From the NCBI RefSeq assembly GCF_019059575.1, contig NW_024881852.1, positions 248,001 to 312,000 of the forward strand: a DNA stretch of 64,000 bases, given 5' to 3'. This document shows positions 10,071 to 21,190 of this stretch, piece after piece. The position numbers and the translations under genes were made by a program. The DNA is from Amphibalanus amphitrite. Its lineage: Eukaryota > Arthropoda > Thecostraca > Balanomorpha > Balanidae. The stretch's first letter is position 1; every line of letters begins with the position of its first letter. The notes beneath the pieces are model-generated. The model made no database searches and had not been told where the DNA came from. It saw only the letters and a program-made list of their open reading frames with translations.

Positions 10071-11554
10071 CCAAACGATTATGAAAGGTAGGGGAGAGTG
10101 GGGTAAGATGCCCAGGGTGGGAAAGACGCCCCACCCCCTCTAGCCGGGAAACAAAGAATCGAACCTGGAAATTAATGTTCTTAGCGTAAAGCGGAAGCCT
10201 GCCTTGTTAACTGCACAAAAATTTGCGAAGCTCAGTTGGGCAACGGCTGGCTGGTGATTGCATGTTTTTTATTTGTTGCTTTCAAAAAATATTTTGGCGT
10301 CAAAACATTGTAAATATCAAAGAAGGTAGATAATTTTTGCGTCCCTTGCTATAGTCGTGATACATTAACATGCGTGTACTGTGTCCCAAACAGTTTGTTT
10401 CAGGGTGTAGTTTTATGGCTAACAAATTGTGCTGATTTAATGTTACTTCGGTACCTTGGGGTAAGATGCCCCCTGTCCTGATGGGGAAAGACGCCCCCCT
10501 AAATCCGGAGGCTGTCCTTCAAGCAGCCCGTCAAATCATTTATTACATAGGTACTTGTGATGAGAGACAAAAGCCGATCTGGAACTATTGAGAGTCCGGT
10601 ACGGTCGAGTGCTCCCCGCCGGTCTCTCGGCCCACACAGCGACTTTTTGGGCGGCATCTGACTCTGAGAGCCCTCACGACGGCCTCTGTGGGCCCCATTA
10701 TTGGTTCCAGGGCCCCTCACGACATCCTTTGAGGGCTCCCACGTTGGCTCCACGGGTCGCACTGGCATCTGAGGTCCCCACGATGGGCTCGAGGGCCCTC
10801 AAGCATCATGAAGGGCCCCACAGTGGTCTCCGAACGCCACCACGGAGGCTTGTTTGGCCACGCTGGACTATGATGGCCCTAACGATGACCTCTGAAGCCC
10901 CTTACGACTACTTTTGAGGGCCCTTACGATGACGTTTGGTGTCTACTGCAGGCTCGAAGGGACTACTGATTCGTTCAGGCGATTCACGTGCCTATTTATG
11001 TCACTTATAGTGCAGGGGGGCATCTTACCCAACGCCAGGGGCATAGGCGTAGGAACAGGGGGGGCCGGGGGGGCCATGGCCCCCCCACTTTCGGAGGTGG
11101 GGGGGCCAGCAATGTTAACTGGCCCCCCCACTTTTTGCTGACTTAAGTGTCTGTCTGTACCTAACCTACCACCCGGTAACTTGACAACTATTCAGCTTGC
11201 CCTTTAATGAGGATTCCTTTTTGTTTCTACAGCGTTATTGACCGCAATTTCCTTCACTCAATGAAGGAAACCATATCAGATGCAAGACTGTGAGTCCTGG
11301 TGACAGCATTTTGTTGAATACGAGGCGCGGGACAGCGAGCACTAAAAAGGTATAGGCAATACTAAGACAATACTAGCACGGTGCAGGAGAATGCGTATAC
11401 AAACGACCAACGCTTGACCTTATCTGCTTGGGGTCGGCATAGTTCGTCAAAGGCGTACTAGCTGGGGGCCAGGGTGACCGTGCCTCAGCCTCGGTTCAAA
11501 CAGGCTGGGGGCCAGCAATGTCTGTTTCTGCCCCTCCCCCTTCCACTTTCAGTG

Positions 11555-13650
11555 CAGTGGCGGTCGCAGAGGGGGATCAGGGCCATGCCCGTCCCCCCTC
11601 CAAAGGCTAATCAGGGGGCCATCATATCATTTGCCCCCCCCCCCCCCGAAACAACCAATGGGCCCCCATGGGCGTATGGGGCTCTGGCCCTTATTCGATT
11701 GTCACGAGACTCAAGAATCCCACGCTAGCTATTAACAGCTCCCAAACCAGTCTTGGAGGGTCCTACACTGATCTCGGAGGGCCCTTCAGTGGCGGTCAAG
11801 CGCCCACATTGACCGCTGAGAACCCACATTGACCTCATTTGAGGGCCCCTAAACCGGCCTCAAGGGCCCAGCCGGCGTCTGAGGGCCTCACACCGGCCTC
11901 TGGTGGCCTCAATTCTGTCTCTGGGGTCCCAAGACTAGCCTTTAGGTGCCTTTGAGGGCCCCGCACTGAATTCTGAAGACCCGATGCCGGCCTCTAAGGC
12001 CCATCTTGGTTTTTGAGGGCCTTCTGCTGGTCTCTGGGTTCCAACACCGGCCCATGCCGGCATTTTAGGGTCCCACACTGACCTCTGAGGGCCCATACTG
12101 GCCTGTAAGGACCCACATTAGCCTCTGATGGCCCAAGTCGGCATCTTAAGGTCTCATCCTGCCCTTTGCAGGCCCTGTACTGGTCTCTGAGGGCCTTAAC
12201 CCTCGCCGGCCGGGGGGGGGGGGCGGGTGCCGCCCCTCCATAAGTTTTTTTTTCGCGATAGCTCCGAACACGCCGGCGATAGAGAGCTGAAGCTTGGCAT
12301 ACCTAACCTTTGAATCAAACGGGATCTTTTGACACCAACCGCATTTTCGGGTCAGATCAGGTCACGGACCCATGTGATCATAAGTGAATCTCTGCACGGT
12401 CTTCAGATGTCGCAACTTCGCAACGCCCTCACTGCCAGAGGAGATTTCACAGGGAAATGAACCTTGGAGGACCTAGTATCCAATAGGAGTCTCTCAACTT
12501 GTATAATGTATATCTCGGATTTTTCCTAAAGTTCATATGAGGTCAGGTCATTTTCGTGACCTCACCATTAGGTATAAGTCAATGGGGATAAACTGAAAAC
12601 TTTTTCTGGCGCCGGGAACGATCGATCTCCAACTATCTCAAGGACACCGAATCGTGATTTCATGCACCCCTTGCAAGGTTCGATACGTCACTTTTGCAAT
12701 GTTGACCTTGCGCGACGTCATTTATGAAGTTATAAGGGTCTTATTAGTTTTTCGTCAATAACTAGGTACCGATCAAATTGAGCTAGCGAGTCGGGAAAGC
12801 CACCTATGGACTCAAGAAGACCTGCCGAATCGAATGATATGCGACATGACCTCCTTCGACCAATTTCGTGACCTGGGGACGCGGACCTGACCGTGACCCG
12901 AGGTCAACACCCTAAGTTTACCTCACCCAAACAAAAAGTATATCATTCGACGCGCCTGAGAGAGGCGAACACGATGCTGGCAAAATCGCGGCTCTGCGGC
13001 CATTTTTTTGCGAAGTTATTCACCAAAAACGGAACCGTGCCTTGAGGCACTTGACCTGACCTCAGAGGTCACCGGTTTTTGTTTGTTTTGTTGGGTTAGG
13101 CCCTTTCGGTCCAATGAGACCATTTCAGAGCCGGAAGGATGATAGGATATAGGGGGAGACATTGGTCTGGGCAGGCACCCTAGTGAGTCGCCGGGGCTGA
13201 GCCCGTTCAGAGGACAGGCCACCCAGCCCCAAGGCACTCACTGCACCCGGCTACGGGGTGCGCTCCCTCGGGAGCAGCGGTGCCGCTCCAAGGGAGCAGC
13301 CCGCATGAGATAAAGTTGCCTGTCCAGCCCGGAGGGGGTTGCGGTGTGGAGGAGAAGGATTTCAGTATCCTGAGGATAGAAGCACGGAACGGTGTCAGAG
13401 GTCACCGGTTGGCCTAGGACCATAAAATCGGGTATCGATCTCTGCGTCTCGTAACGGCGCACACGCTCGTTTTACCGCGACGCGCTAGCTCCACCTGGGG
13501 CGAAACGGCGAGGGGGGTCGTACCCGCCCCCCGCCCCCTCGGCCAGCGCGTCGTATGTAGAAAACCTATAGGACCGGGCCGTGGAGGGTTAAACTGGCCT
13601 CTGAAGGCCCAGACCGTCTAAAAGTCCCACACCGGCCTCTGATAAGTGAT
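11555..13650 (+). mobile_element. repeat F1 (GGGCC-rich element), interrupted by E1
   Basis: Starts CAGTGGCGGTCGCAGAGGGG and is a direct, diverged copy of 48611-49310. Both have the block GGGGGCCATCATATCATTTG, then ATGGGCCCCCAT and then a long series of short units such as CTCTGAGGGCCCACACTGGC. The copy resumes at 13593 after E1 and fades out around 13650, so its right terminus is missing or eroded. Confidence 0.7.
12200..13588. mobile_element. element E1: TTAA-flanked (piggyBac-like) element
   Basis: A TTAA lies on each side (12196-12199 and 13589-13592). Ends are CCCTCGCCGGCCGGGG on the left and CCCTCCACGGCCCGG on the complement of the right. F2 at about 49270-49300 has the same F text without this insert (GAGGGCCCTAAACTGGCCTC), which is direct evidence for insertion. 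The interior holds many AGGTCA-type half sites (GGTCAGATCAGGTCA, TGACCTGACCTCA) and no transposase frame. Confidence 0.82.
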
Positions 13651-14771
13651 AGTCAATCAGCCCAGTTGCAGTGGTCGCTGATATAATACCTCTTAAAAAC
13701 GTTATAGGCCTGGCTGAGCCTAGCTGGGCCGTTCATGCTGATTTTTATAGGTATATTGAAAAGACTCGCTTTGCACGTTTCACGCTTGCTCGTAATGAAA
13801 AAGTTGCTGGATGCCTCTGGAATTTGCATGGGTGCCAACGGCTGCGGAGGAAAGGGGAACGCGTCCATCAGTTTGAGTTTATGGACGGGAGACTCCCTGA
13901 AATTTCAACCAATTTTTTTTTTGTCTCGATTTTTTTTTTTTTTACCTCTGAGCATGTTTGCGAAAACAAAGTGGCCGAAATCCGAGGAGAAATCGGATTT
14001 TGGGGGTAGGTTAGGTTTTGGACCTCTGGGACCCTGGCCCCCCCACTTTCGAAAACGTTCCTACGCCTATGGCCAGGGGGCGTCTTTTCCACCCTGTGGG
14101 GTAAGATGCCCCCTTTCACTTCTTCAGGAAAATCTTCAGAAAAATTCTTCAAAAAAAGTTATCATATTTCATGCACGAAAGTGTGATATTTTTGGAGAAA
14201 AATGATGTCGGCTTCCGTTGAAACTCCAAGTTTTGGCTTTCCGATCGTCATTTTCGAATAATATATGACATAGTCAAACCCTGGGCATCTTTCCCCAATC
14301 TCCCCTACTTCTCATTCACTCGTAATGTTAAATTTCACGGAACGAATCTGCTGTTTGGGTAGAGGCTACGCGCTCATGGGGCGGAGCCACGTAATGACGT
14401 CAGCACTAAGCTCCGCCCTACCCCTCCGGCGCTCCTTGCCCGGCGACCGGTCACTCGCGTCTCTCGCTCCATTCAGGCTTGATGGTGGGCGGTAGCTGGT
14501 AGCGGTAGCGGGCGCTGGTAGATGGCATTTAGAGCAGATGGCGCTGGTGGCGGGGCTCGAGTGTGGTCGAGCGCAAGCCTCTGCCCGGGCCTGAATTGAC
14601 CTTAACATTACGAGTGAATGAGAAGTACCTTCCATAATCGTTTGGCGTCAAAATACCTTAGTAATAAAAGTTTCGGCAGGTTCTGAAACATGCATTGCCA
14701 GAATATTGTCAACGAAAGTTGACGCATTTAAAAATTATCGCAAAAAAGTGGGGTCTCAAGGGGTTTGACGT

Positions 14772-15017
14772 TGTTGTGGATCAGCTGCCGCTGTTGACGA
14801 TCGGCCGTCGCGCGCCGATCCGGTGACCCAGTTTTGTCGATCAGCTGATCGTAATTTGTCGGCCGGCCGCCAGAGGCGCTGTTTGTCCTTCTCGCGACGG
14901 ACCTGTGTGGCGGCGGGCGGCCGGCTTGTGTGGCCGAGAGTTTTGAGCATTAGTAAGCGGTTACAGTGCTACCTTCGTGTTTAAATTAAGTTCAATAAAG
15001 TTCAAGTAATCGTAACA
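14772..15017 (+). repeat. 5' LTR of Gypsy 1
   Basis: 246 bp, starts TGTTGTGGATCAGC and ends AATCGTAACA (TG..CA). AATAAA in TTCAATAAAGTT near the end is a likely polyadenylation signal. A primer-binding site is probably TGGGATTATAACC about 7 bp downstream; the matching tRNA was not identified. Confidence 0.95.
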
Positions 15018-15276
15018 TTCAGCGGTGGGATTATAACCGGCGCCGCGTGCCGCAGTCGGCGTGAGCGAAACCGATCAGTGTGCCGAAGATCATCGAAGAT
15101 GGCGTCGGCCGGCAGCGGGAAGAGCGTTAGCCGGACGTGACGTCACAGGAAGCTTCGGGACTATTCCGCGGGTGGCGCCACCGGTCAGGTGTGTCATGGC
15201 GGCGCCCCGTGTGATAATGTAAACAAACTGAGTGAACGGATACCGGACGGATAATCTGTGTGATACGGGACCGGTG

Positions 15277-18200
15277 ATGGATAACTCGGTGGACACGAGT
15301 GCCGGGGCGACTGGGGCACTGAGCCTGCCCCTCCCCGTGTTCGAGTACGCCGAACCACGGCGTTTCTTCAAGCAGTTTCGGCGTTTTGCGAGCTTGAAAA
15401 ACCTGTCGGGCGTGGTGGCCCTGGACTTGATCTGTTATGCCCTTGGCTCGTGCAGGCGGGCGGCCTGGGTGGCCGACCGGGTTGAGGCAGAAGTACAGGC
15501 TGCTGAACGGGATGCTACAGTCAGTGCTGCTGAACAAAAGGTGCTGCATCTCCTGACGCCGGAGGTGATGAAGGGGCAGATCCTTCAAGGGCTGGACCAG
15601 CGTCGTCTGCAGCCAGGCGAGACTCCGCGGGAGTACGTAGAGGCGCTGAAGAGTCAGATTCAGCAGGTCATGCCAGAGCTGACAGCCGAGTCTCTGGACC
15701 GCATGACCATCGTACAGGCGATTAAGGGTGCGCCAGAGGTCTGGTCGCACAAGCTGGGAGAGGGCGACCTGTCCTCGCTGGACCAGCTGGTGACTCACAT
15801 GACTCTGCTCCATGGCAAGCAGAGGTCAGCAGCGAGGCGCTGCCAGGAGACTGGAAGATCTGTGAGTCGAAAGTGTTATTCGTGTGGCCAGATGGGACAT
15901 ATTGCCAAACAGTGCAAAGGAGGGAGCCGGTCAGGCGGCTCGAAGGGCATCAAGTGCTATAAGTGCGGAGGTGTGGGGCACATCAGTCGATACTGTGCCA
16001 GTGGTGGTAACCGAGGTGGTGCCATGGGGAGTGCCAGTGGTGGCACCAGTGGTGGTGCTGGCACCAGTGGTGCAGGACCAGGAGCTGTGACGGCCAACAG
16101 GCGAGTGGTTGTCGGTTCGACGTTGAAGCTGGACGTGACGGTGAATGGACGGCTAGTGCAGGATGCAGTCGTGGACAGCGGCAGCGAGCGGACGCTTCTG
16201 TCGCGATCGACGGCCGACAGGTGTCAGCTGCAGCTGCGACACAGCCGAAAGGCTGTGGTGGGAGCTGGACAGGAAAGTCTCCATGTTCACGGAGCTGCAG
16301 ATGTGGTTCTGCATGTGCCAGGCACTGCAGGTGAGGTGACCATGGAGGTCCTGGTCGCCGAGTGCATTGACTGTGTGCTACTCGGCACAGACTTTCTGAA
16401 GGCGGCTGAAGTGGCTGTCAACTTCAGTACCGGTGTGCTCTCATGTTTTGGACAGGAGGTTAGAGAGCCGGCCGCCACCGTGTGCCGGTGTGTGGTGACA
16501 GATGGTGCGGTGGAGGACTTCGAGGACAGTCTGGACGAGGAGGTGATGCCGTTCCTGGACCAGGTGAAGACACAGGCTGACCTGTCTCACCTGTCAACAG
16601 TGGATCAGGAGAAGCTGAAGGCGGTGCTGGACCAGTCGGACGTGTTCAGTTCGCCAGGGCAGCTCGGACGAGTCACAGCTGTCGAACATCGCATAGAGCT
16701 GATGGAGGAGCCGCGGAAAAAGAAGCCGTACCCGATTCCGCCGGCTCTGCGAGAGACTGCCAACCAGCAGATCGCGGACATGCTGTCAATGGGCGTGATA
16801 CGGGAGTGTGCCAGCCCGTACGCGAGCCCGGTGCTTCTTGTAAAGAAGAAGGGAAGCAAGAGCTTTCGAGTATGTACTGACTTCAGGGAGCTGAACCGCT
16901 GCACCGTGAAAGACCCTTTTCCTCTACCTAGGATAGAGTCGCTGCTGGCGTCGATCGGTTCCAAATGCCGTGTCTTCTCGCAGCTCGATCAGAAGGCTGC
17001 GTACTGGCAAGTGAAACTGGACGAATCGGCACAAGAGAAGACAGCCTTCGTCACCGATCAGGGGCAATTCTGCTACCAAGTCCTGGCCTTTGGTATGTGC
17101 AATGGACCGGCAACGTACCAGCGGATGATGACGACGGTGCTGAAGGACCTGCTGCACCAGTCAGTGGTCGTGTATCTGGACGACGTACTCATCTTCACGG
17201 AGACTCTAGAGCAGCATGTCGCTGTTCTGAGGGAGGTGTTCGAGCGGCTCGAGCGGAGCGGGATCCGCCTGAACCCCCAGAAGTGCCGCTTCGCACAGTC
17301 TGAGGTCACGTTTCTGTCTCACGTGATCTCTGAGGGGTGTATCCGGCCGGCGTACGACAACGTGGCTGCGATCACGGCCTACAAGAGGCCGAGCAGCGTG
17401 AAGGAGGTGCTGCGATTCGTGGGGATGGCGGGCTACTTCCGTCACCTGATTCCTCACTTCAGTGTGCGTGCGGTGGGTCTGACTGATCTGACTCGCCGGC
17501 ACTCGTTCGAGTGGACGGAGGCAGCAGAGCGGAGCTTCCAGGATCTCCGGAAGGCGGTGGCTGCCTTCCCTGTGGTCCGGCCGCCGGACCCGGAGCAGCC
17601 GTTTCGGATCACGACCGATGCGTGCTCGCGCGGCTGGGGCGCGACTCTGAGCCAGTGTGATGGTGATGGCGAGTATGCAGTCGCCTTCGCTTCGGGAAAA
17701 TGGACGGACTGTCAGTCGCGCTACACGACGACTGAGCACGAGCTGCTCGCTGTGATTCGGGCCGTGACCAGGTTCCGATGGTACGTCCTCGGGACTGAGT
17801 TCGTCGTCGTGACGGACCACCAGGCGCTCAAGTGGCTCTGGAGCCTAATGATCCGTCTGGTCGGCTGGCTCGCTGGGTCATGGAGTTGTCCCAGTATGAC
17901 TTTACGGTGGTTCACCGACCGGGGACTGCGATTCCCCACGCGGACGCACTGTCCAGAGACTGTGGTGATGGTGACAGTGCTGGCTGTGTGCCAAAACAAG
18001 GACTGTCTGCTGATGCTGGCTGTGTGCCAAAACAAGGACTGTCTGGTGATGCTGGCTGTGTGCCAAAACAGGGACTGTCTGGTGACCGTGCTGGCTGTGT
18101 GCCAAAACAAGGACTGTCCAGTGTCAGTGTTGGCTGCGTGCCAAATGGTGACTCGTGTGAGCTGGCCGAAGGTGACGTGCCGGCGACGGTCCGAGCTGTG

Positions 18201-19820
18201 GAGCTGAAAAGCTCGGCGGCTGACGAAGCTGCTGTCGGGGCGGAGGCGACGTCTAGCCGGCTCAGCCTGCCAGAGCTGCAGCAGGCGACGCGTGAGGACC
18301 CGGTGCTGTCAGTTGTCATGGACTGTCTACGGACTGGGAGCACGAACGATGCGAGACTTGGTGACGTCGGTGCGTTCTATATGCGTGATAGAGACAGCCT
18401 GTTTGTTCGTGATGGCCTCGTGTACCGACAGACCATTTCAGACCGTGAGCCGCAGATAATCGTGCCGTTAAGCATGCAGAGTCACGTGATACGTCTTGCT
18501 CACGATGTGCCAATGGCGGCGCATTTCGGGTTGAAGCGTACGATGAGTCAGATCACGCGTCATTACTACTGGCATAACCTGAAAGTGACCGTGCGCGACT
18601 ACTGCCGTGCATGTCTCGGATGCGCGCGGGTGAAAAGGCCGAACCGTTCTCACCGAGAAGGTGTAGGTAGTGTACCTGTCGTAGGGGAGCCGTTCTCCCA
18701 GTGGTCGGCAGATATTCTTGGACCACTGCCTTGTTCAGATGCTGGGAACAGGTACGTTCTAGTCGTGTCGGACTTGTTCACGAAGTGGGTGGAGACCTAT
18801 TGTATTCCTGACCAGAAGGCCACGACCGTGGCCGACTGTTTCGTGGAGCTCTTTGCTCGTTTTGGAGTGCCGAAAAGCATTCTGACAGATCAGGGCACGA
18901 ACTTCGAAAGCGCGCTAGTTAAGCGGATTTGTGAGCTATTGGGGATCCAAAAGCTACGATGCACGTCGTACCATCCACAAACGAATGGTCAAACCGAGCG
19001 GTTCAACCGCACTCTGTGCGATATGCTCACCCATTATGTGAGTGAGAACCAGGCTGATTGGGACCGGTGGGTCAGTGTGTGTGTGTCAGCCTATCGGTTC
19101 TCACAGCACACCACGACAGGATATTCGCCGTTCGAGTTGGTTTATGGTGTTTACCCGCGTGTGCCCGTTGTGAGTGAGATCATTGATGACGCAGATAAGC
19201 TGCAGTGTGACACTTACGCGAATTATGTGAGTGACCTGAAGCGCCGTCTCGAGGTGGACCGCGACCAGGCCCATCAGTCACTGCAGGACAGCCAGTCGCG
19301 CTCGTCTGTGGCTGGAACGAGTGACATTGAAGTAGGCGATACGGTGATGCTAAAAGTGCAGGCAGTGAAGCGTGGTAAGAGCAGGAAACTGTCCGCTCGT
19401 TTTACTGGACCATATGTAGTCGTCAAAGTGCAGCGACCTGATTATAGGATTAAGCGGGGACGAAAGCAGGTGCTTGTGCATGGTAGTAACCTGAAGAAAG
19501 TAGAAAGTTCTGTGCGGGACGATTCAGAACGGGCGACATGTGTGACGGTTCCTGTCACTGTCAGTGTGTCTGACGAGGAACCGGACCTCGGTGCCTGTAT
19601 TCCGCTGTTAGGTCGGACCGCTGTCGGGCCATTGCTGGCGGTCCGCTCCGATGAAGTTTCCGGTCGTGTGGACTCGCCGAGTAGCGCTGAAAGTGAATGT
19701 GCTCTGTCGGACTCGGATAGTTCGGATTCGGAGCCGGACGGAACTCCCATCCGTCCGCCAACTGCTGTTAGCCGCTATGGCCGCCCAGTGCGACGCCCGC
19801 AACCGTATTCGCCAGGTTAG
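15277..19820 (+). pseudogene. Gypsy 1 gag-pol polyprotein, broken by a frameshift
   Basis: The first ATG at 15277 follows an untranslated leader, and one frame carries gag into pol. Gag has two CCHC zinc knuckles ([14 protein letters not shown] at 15874, [14 protein letters not shown] at 15955). The aspartic protease has DSGS at 16174. Reverse transcriptase runs about 16690-17330 with active-site YLDD at 17173. RNase H begins with [10 protein letters not shown] at 17611. At about 17844-17849 one base is missing after LKWLWSL, and the text resumes in the -1 frame ([10 protein letters not shown]), from which it is open to the stop at 19818. The integrase has the HHCC zinc finger (His at 18501), catalytic D in WSADILGP (about 18710), D in LTDQGTNF (about 18888), E in NGQTERFNR (about 18997) and a GPY motif (RFTGPYVV, about 19400). 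A tandem repeat lies between RNase H and integrase. Apart from the frameshift the protein looks complete. Confidence 0.9.
17975..18145 (+). repeat. in-frame tandem repeat in Gypsy 1 pol linker
   Basis: Four and a half units of 36-39 bp, each beginning GCTGTGTGCCAAAACA, encode [12 protein letters not shown]-type segments of 12-13 residues between RNase H and the integrase zinc finger. Unit length stays a multiple of three, so the array does not disturb the downstream frame. Confidence 0.9.
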
Positions 19821-19862
19821 GCCCTCGGGTGTGCACCTGTGACCTAGGTGTCCGTACTTTTT

Positions 19863-19873
19863 GAAGGGGAGGA
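19863..19873 (+). promoter_or_regulatory. polypurine tract of Gypsy 1
   Basis: GAAGGGGAGGA lies directly before the TG of the 3' LTR, the expected position for the plus-strand primer. Confidence 0.8.
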
Positions 19874-20119
19874 TGTTGTGGATCAGCTGCCGCTGTTGAC
19901 GATCGGCCGTCGCGCGCCGATCCGGTGACCCAGTTTTGTCGATCAGCTGATCGTAATTTGTCGGCCGGCCGCCAGAGGCGCTGTTTGTCCTTCTCGCGAC
20001 GGACCTGTGTGGCGGCGGGCGGCCGGCTTGTGTGGCCGAGAGTTTTGAGCATTAGTAAGCGGTTACAGTGCTACCTTCGTGTTTAAATTAAGTTCAATAA
20101 AGTTCAAGTAATCGTAACA
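19874..20119 (+). repeat. 3' LTR of Gypsy 1
   Basis: 246 bp; no difference from the 5' LTR was noticed on reading. Followed by the ACGT target duplicate. Confidence 0.95.
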
Positions 20120-20382
20120 ACGTTCATAGAAGTACCTAATTAGCGACCCCTTAATTTGAACCGTCGCTGCTCGCGCTTTGTGGGTGCCACTGTATTACTG
20201 GATTGGTTTTCGGAGAGATTGTTTATTTCCCTATCCGAATCTATTCATTTTCTGTCCCAATATCCACAAATTTCTAGTGAGCATTTTGGCAGACCACTGC
20301 AAAAACGCTTACAGGGAACTCGTCCCGATTAGCGACTGGGGAGGGTCGCTAAATAGGTCTACCTATGGGTTTTCCTAATAAC

Positions 20383-21190
20383 GAGCGAGCGAGCGCAGCG
20401 AGCGAAGCGAGTCTTTTCAATATAACGGAGAAATCTGAGCATGAGCGGCCCGGCCCGGCCCGGCACGGCCTGTAACGCTTTTGAGAGGCTTATATCTCAG
20501 CAACCGCTGGACCGATTTGCCAGCGGTCTTTTTTGCTGGGTAGCCCCATCCCTTCTACCCCGTAATTGACTACTTTTGACTCATCTCAGTGACGGTCGTG
20601 GCACGTGCCACGTGAAAAGTCAAGGGTGTTCAAGGCTCAAGCTGTTTTGCAAAAGTAGTGATTTTGAGAGGCTCATATCTTAGCAGCCGCTTGGGCGATT
20701 GTCTTGCGGTAATTTTTGTACGGTATAGCTGCATCCCTTTTACCAAAGGTCGGATACTCTTGATCTATGTGAGTGACCCCCACTGCACGTGCAAAACACA
20801 AAAAGAAGAGGTGCCAAATTTGTTCCCATTTCAATAACTCGGTAGTTACTGGGGCGATTTCGCTGAAACCTGGCATGCAGGTAGGCACCCACCAGGTAAT
20901 GCATTACCATGTGTTGCGGTTAGGGTGCTACTGCATGTGCGCACGTGCAGGGGGCGCTTCCAGATCTCGAGAACGGCTCGGCCGATTGCGCTCAAATTTG
21001 GTACACGGTTGGGGAACGGTTAGTAGGGTGTCGTGCAAAAGTCAGTTGCGACCCCATTTGCACGTGCGCACATGCAGAATGCCGCTTCCAGATCTCAGGA
21101 ACGGCTGGGCCGACTGCGTTCAAATTTGGCACACCGCTAGCGACCGCTTAGAAGGGTGCTTTGCACAAACCCCGATGGAAGTACCTACCC
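20383..21190 (+). mobile_element. repeat I, copy 1 (CGAGCGAGCGAG-ended)
   Basis: Starts CGAGCGAGCGAGCGCAGCGA and is a direct copy, about 90% alike by eye, of 43733-44596. It contains GGCACGTGCCACGTG, several CACGTGC motifs and a twice-repeated phrase (TATCTCAGCAACCGCTGG / TATCTTAGCAGCCGCTTG). This copy lacks the inverted terminus CTCGCTCGCTCGTT that ends copy 2. Open frames are found in all phases and carry no known domain. Confidence 0.75.

Larger units (their letters stand above)
11042..14071. mobile_element. element D: hAT-like, CATAGGCG family, hosting F1 and E1
   Basis: The ends CATAGGCGTAGGAAC (11042-11056) and its perfect complement (14057-14071) are flanked by an exact 8-bp duplication GCCAGGGG (11034-11041 and 14072-14079). 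Next to the left end is GGGGGGCCATGGCCCCCC. Near the right end is the motif AAGTGGCCGAAATCCGAGGA (about 13970), shared with elements G and H. It is about 3.0 kb in all, of which E1 and F1 account for most. No intact transposase is seen. Confidence 0.85.
10091..14305. mobile_element. element A: TA-flanked element with TAAGATGCCC repeats
   Basis: Terminal inverted repeats begin GGGGAGAGTGGGGTAAGATG at 10091 and GGGGAGATTGGGGAAAGATG on the complement at 14305, about 27 bp with a few mismatches. A TA is on each side (10089-10090, 14306-14307). The matching empty site AAGGTACTTCTCATTCACTC (complement of about 14620-14640) confirms TA duplication. The 14-mer GGGGTAAGATGCCC or its variant GGGGAAAGACGCCC recurs in both orientations at 10100, 10458, 10483, 11015, 14076, 14097 and 14283. 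No transposase is visible, so it is non-autonomous. Element D interrupts it. Confidence 0.8.
14772..20119 (+). mobile_element. Ty3/Gypsy LTR retrotransposon 1 (recent, frameshifted)
   Basis: Two 246-bp LTRs that look identical flank one gag-pol region of 4.9 kb. A 4-bp duplication ACGT (14768-14771, 20120-20123) brackets the element. The target is the right end of element B, and the intact site is seen as GGACGTCAAA at 9682. The identical LTRs point to recent insertion, while a single-base frameshift in pol suggests that this copy cannot move by itself. Domain order protease, RT, RNase H, integrase with a GPY-type end places it in Ty3/Gypsy. No envelope-like frame follows the integrase. Confidence 0.95.
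9679..20129. mobile_element. element B: long-TIR (Mutator-like?) MITE, split by later insertions
   Basis: The left arm 9679-9818 (continuing at 10079-10090 and 14308-14330) and the reverse complement of about 14602-14771 plus 20124-20129 match at roughly 95%. The terminal repeats are about 175 bp around a unique core of about 270 bp. Without its insertions B is about 620 bp. The ends read CTATGGACGTCAAACCCC on the left and the complement of CTATGAACGTCAAACCCC on the right. Flanking 9-mers AGATACCTA and AAGTACCTA agree at 7 of 9 positions, which with the long TIR suggests a Mutator-like non-autonomous element. The interruptions are C, A and the Gypsy element at 14772. Each arm preserves the unbroken form of the site where the other arm was hit. 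Confidence 0.75.

Noticed and set aside
19821-19873. Envelope gene after the Gypsy 1 integrase
   Set aside because: Only about 50 bp separate the pol stop from the 3' LTR. The same holds for Gypsy 2, with 76 bp.
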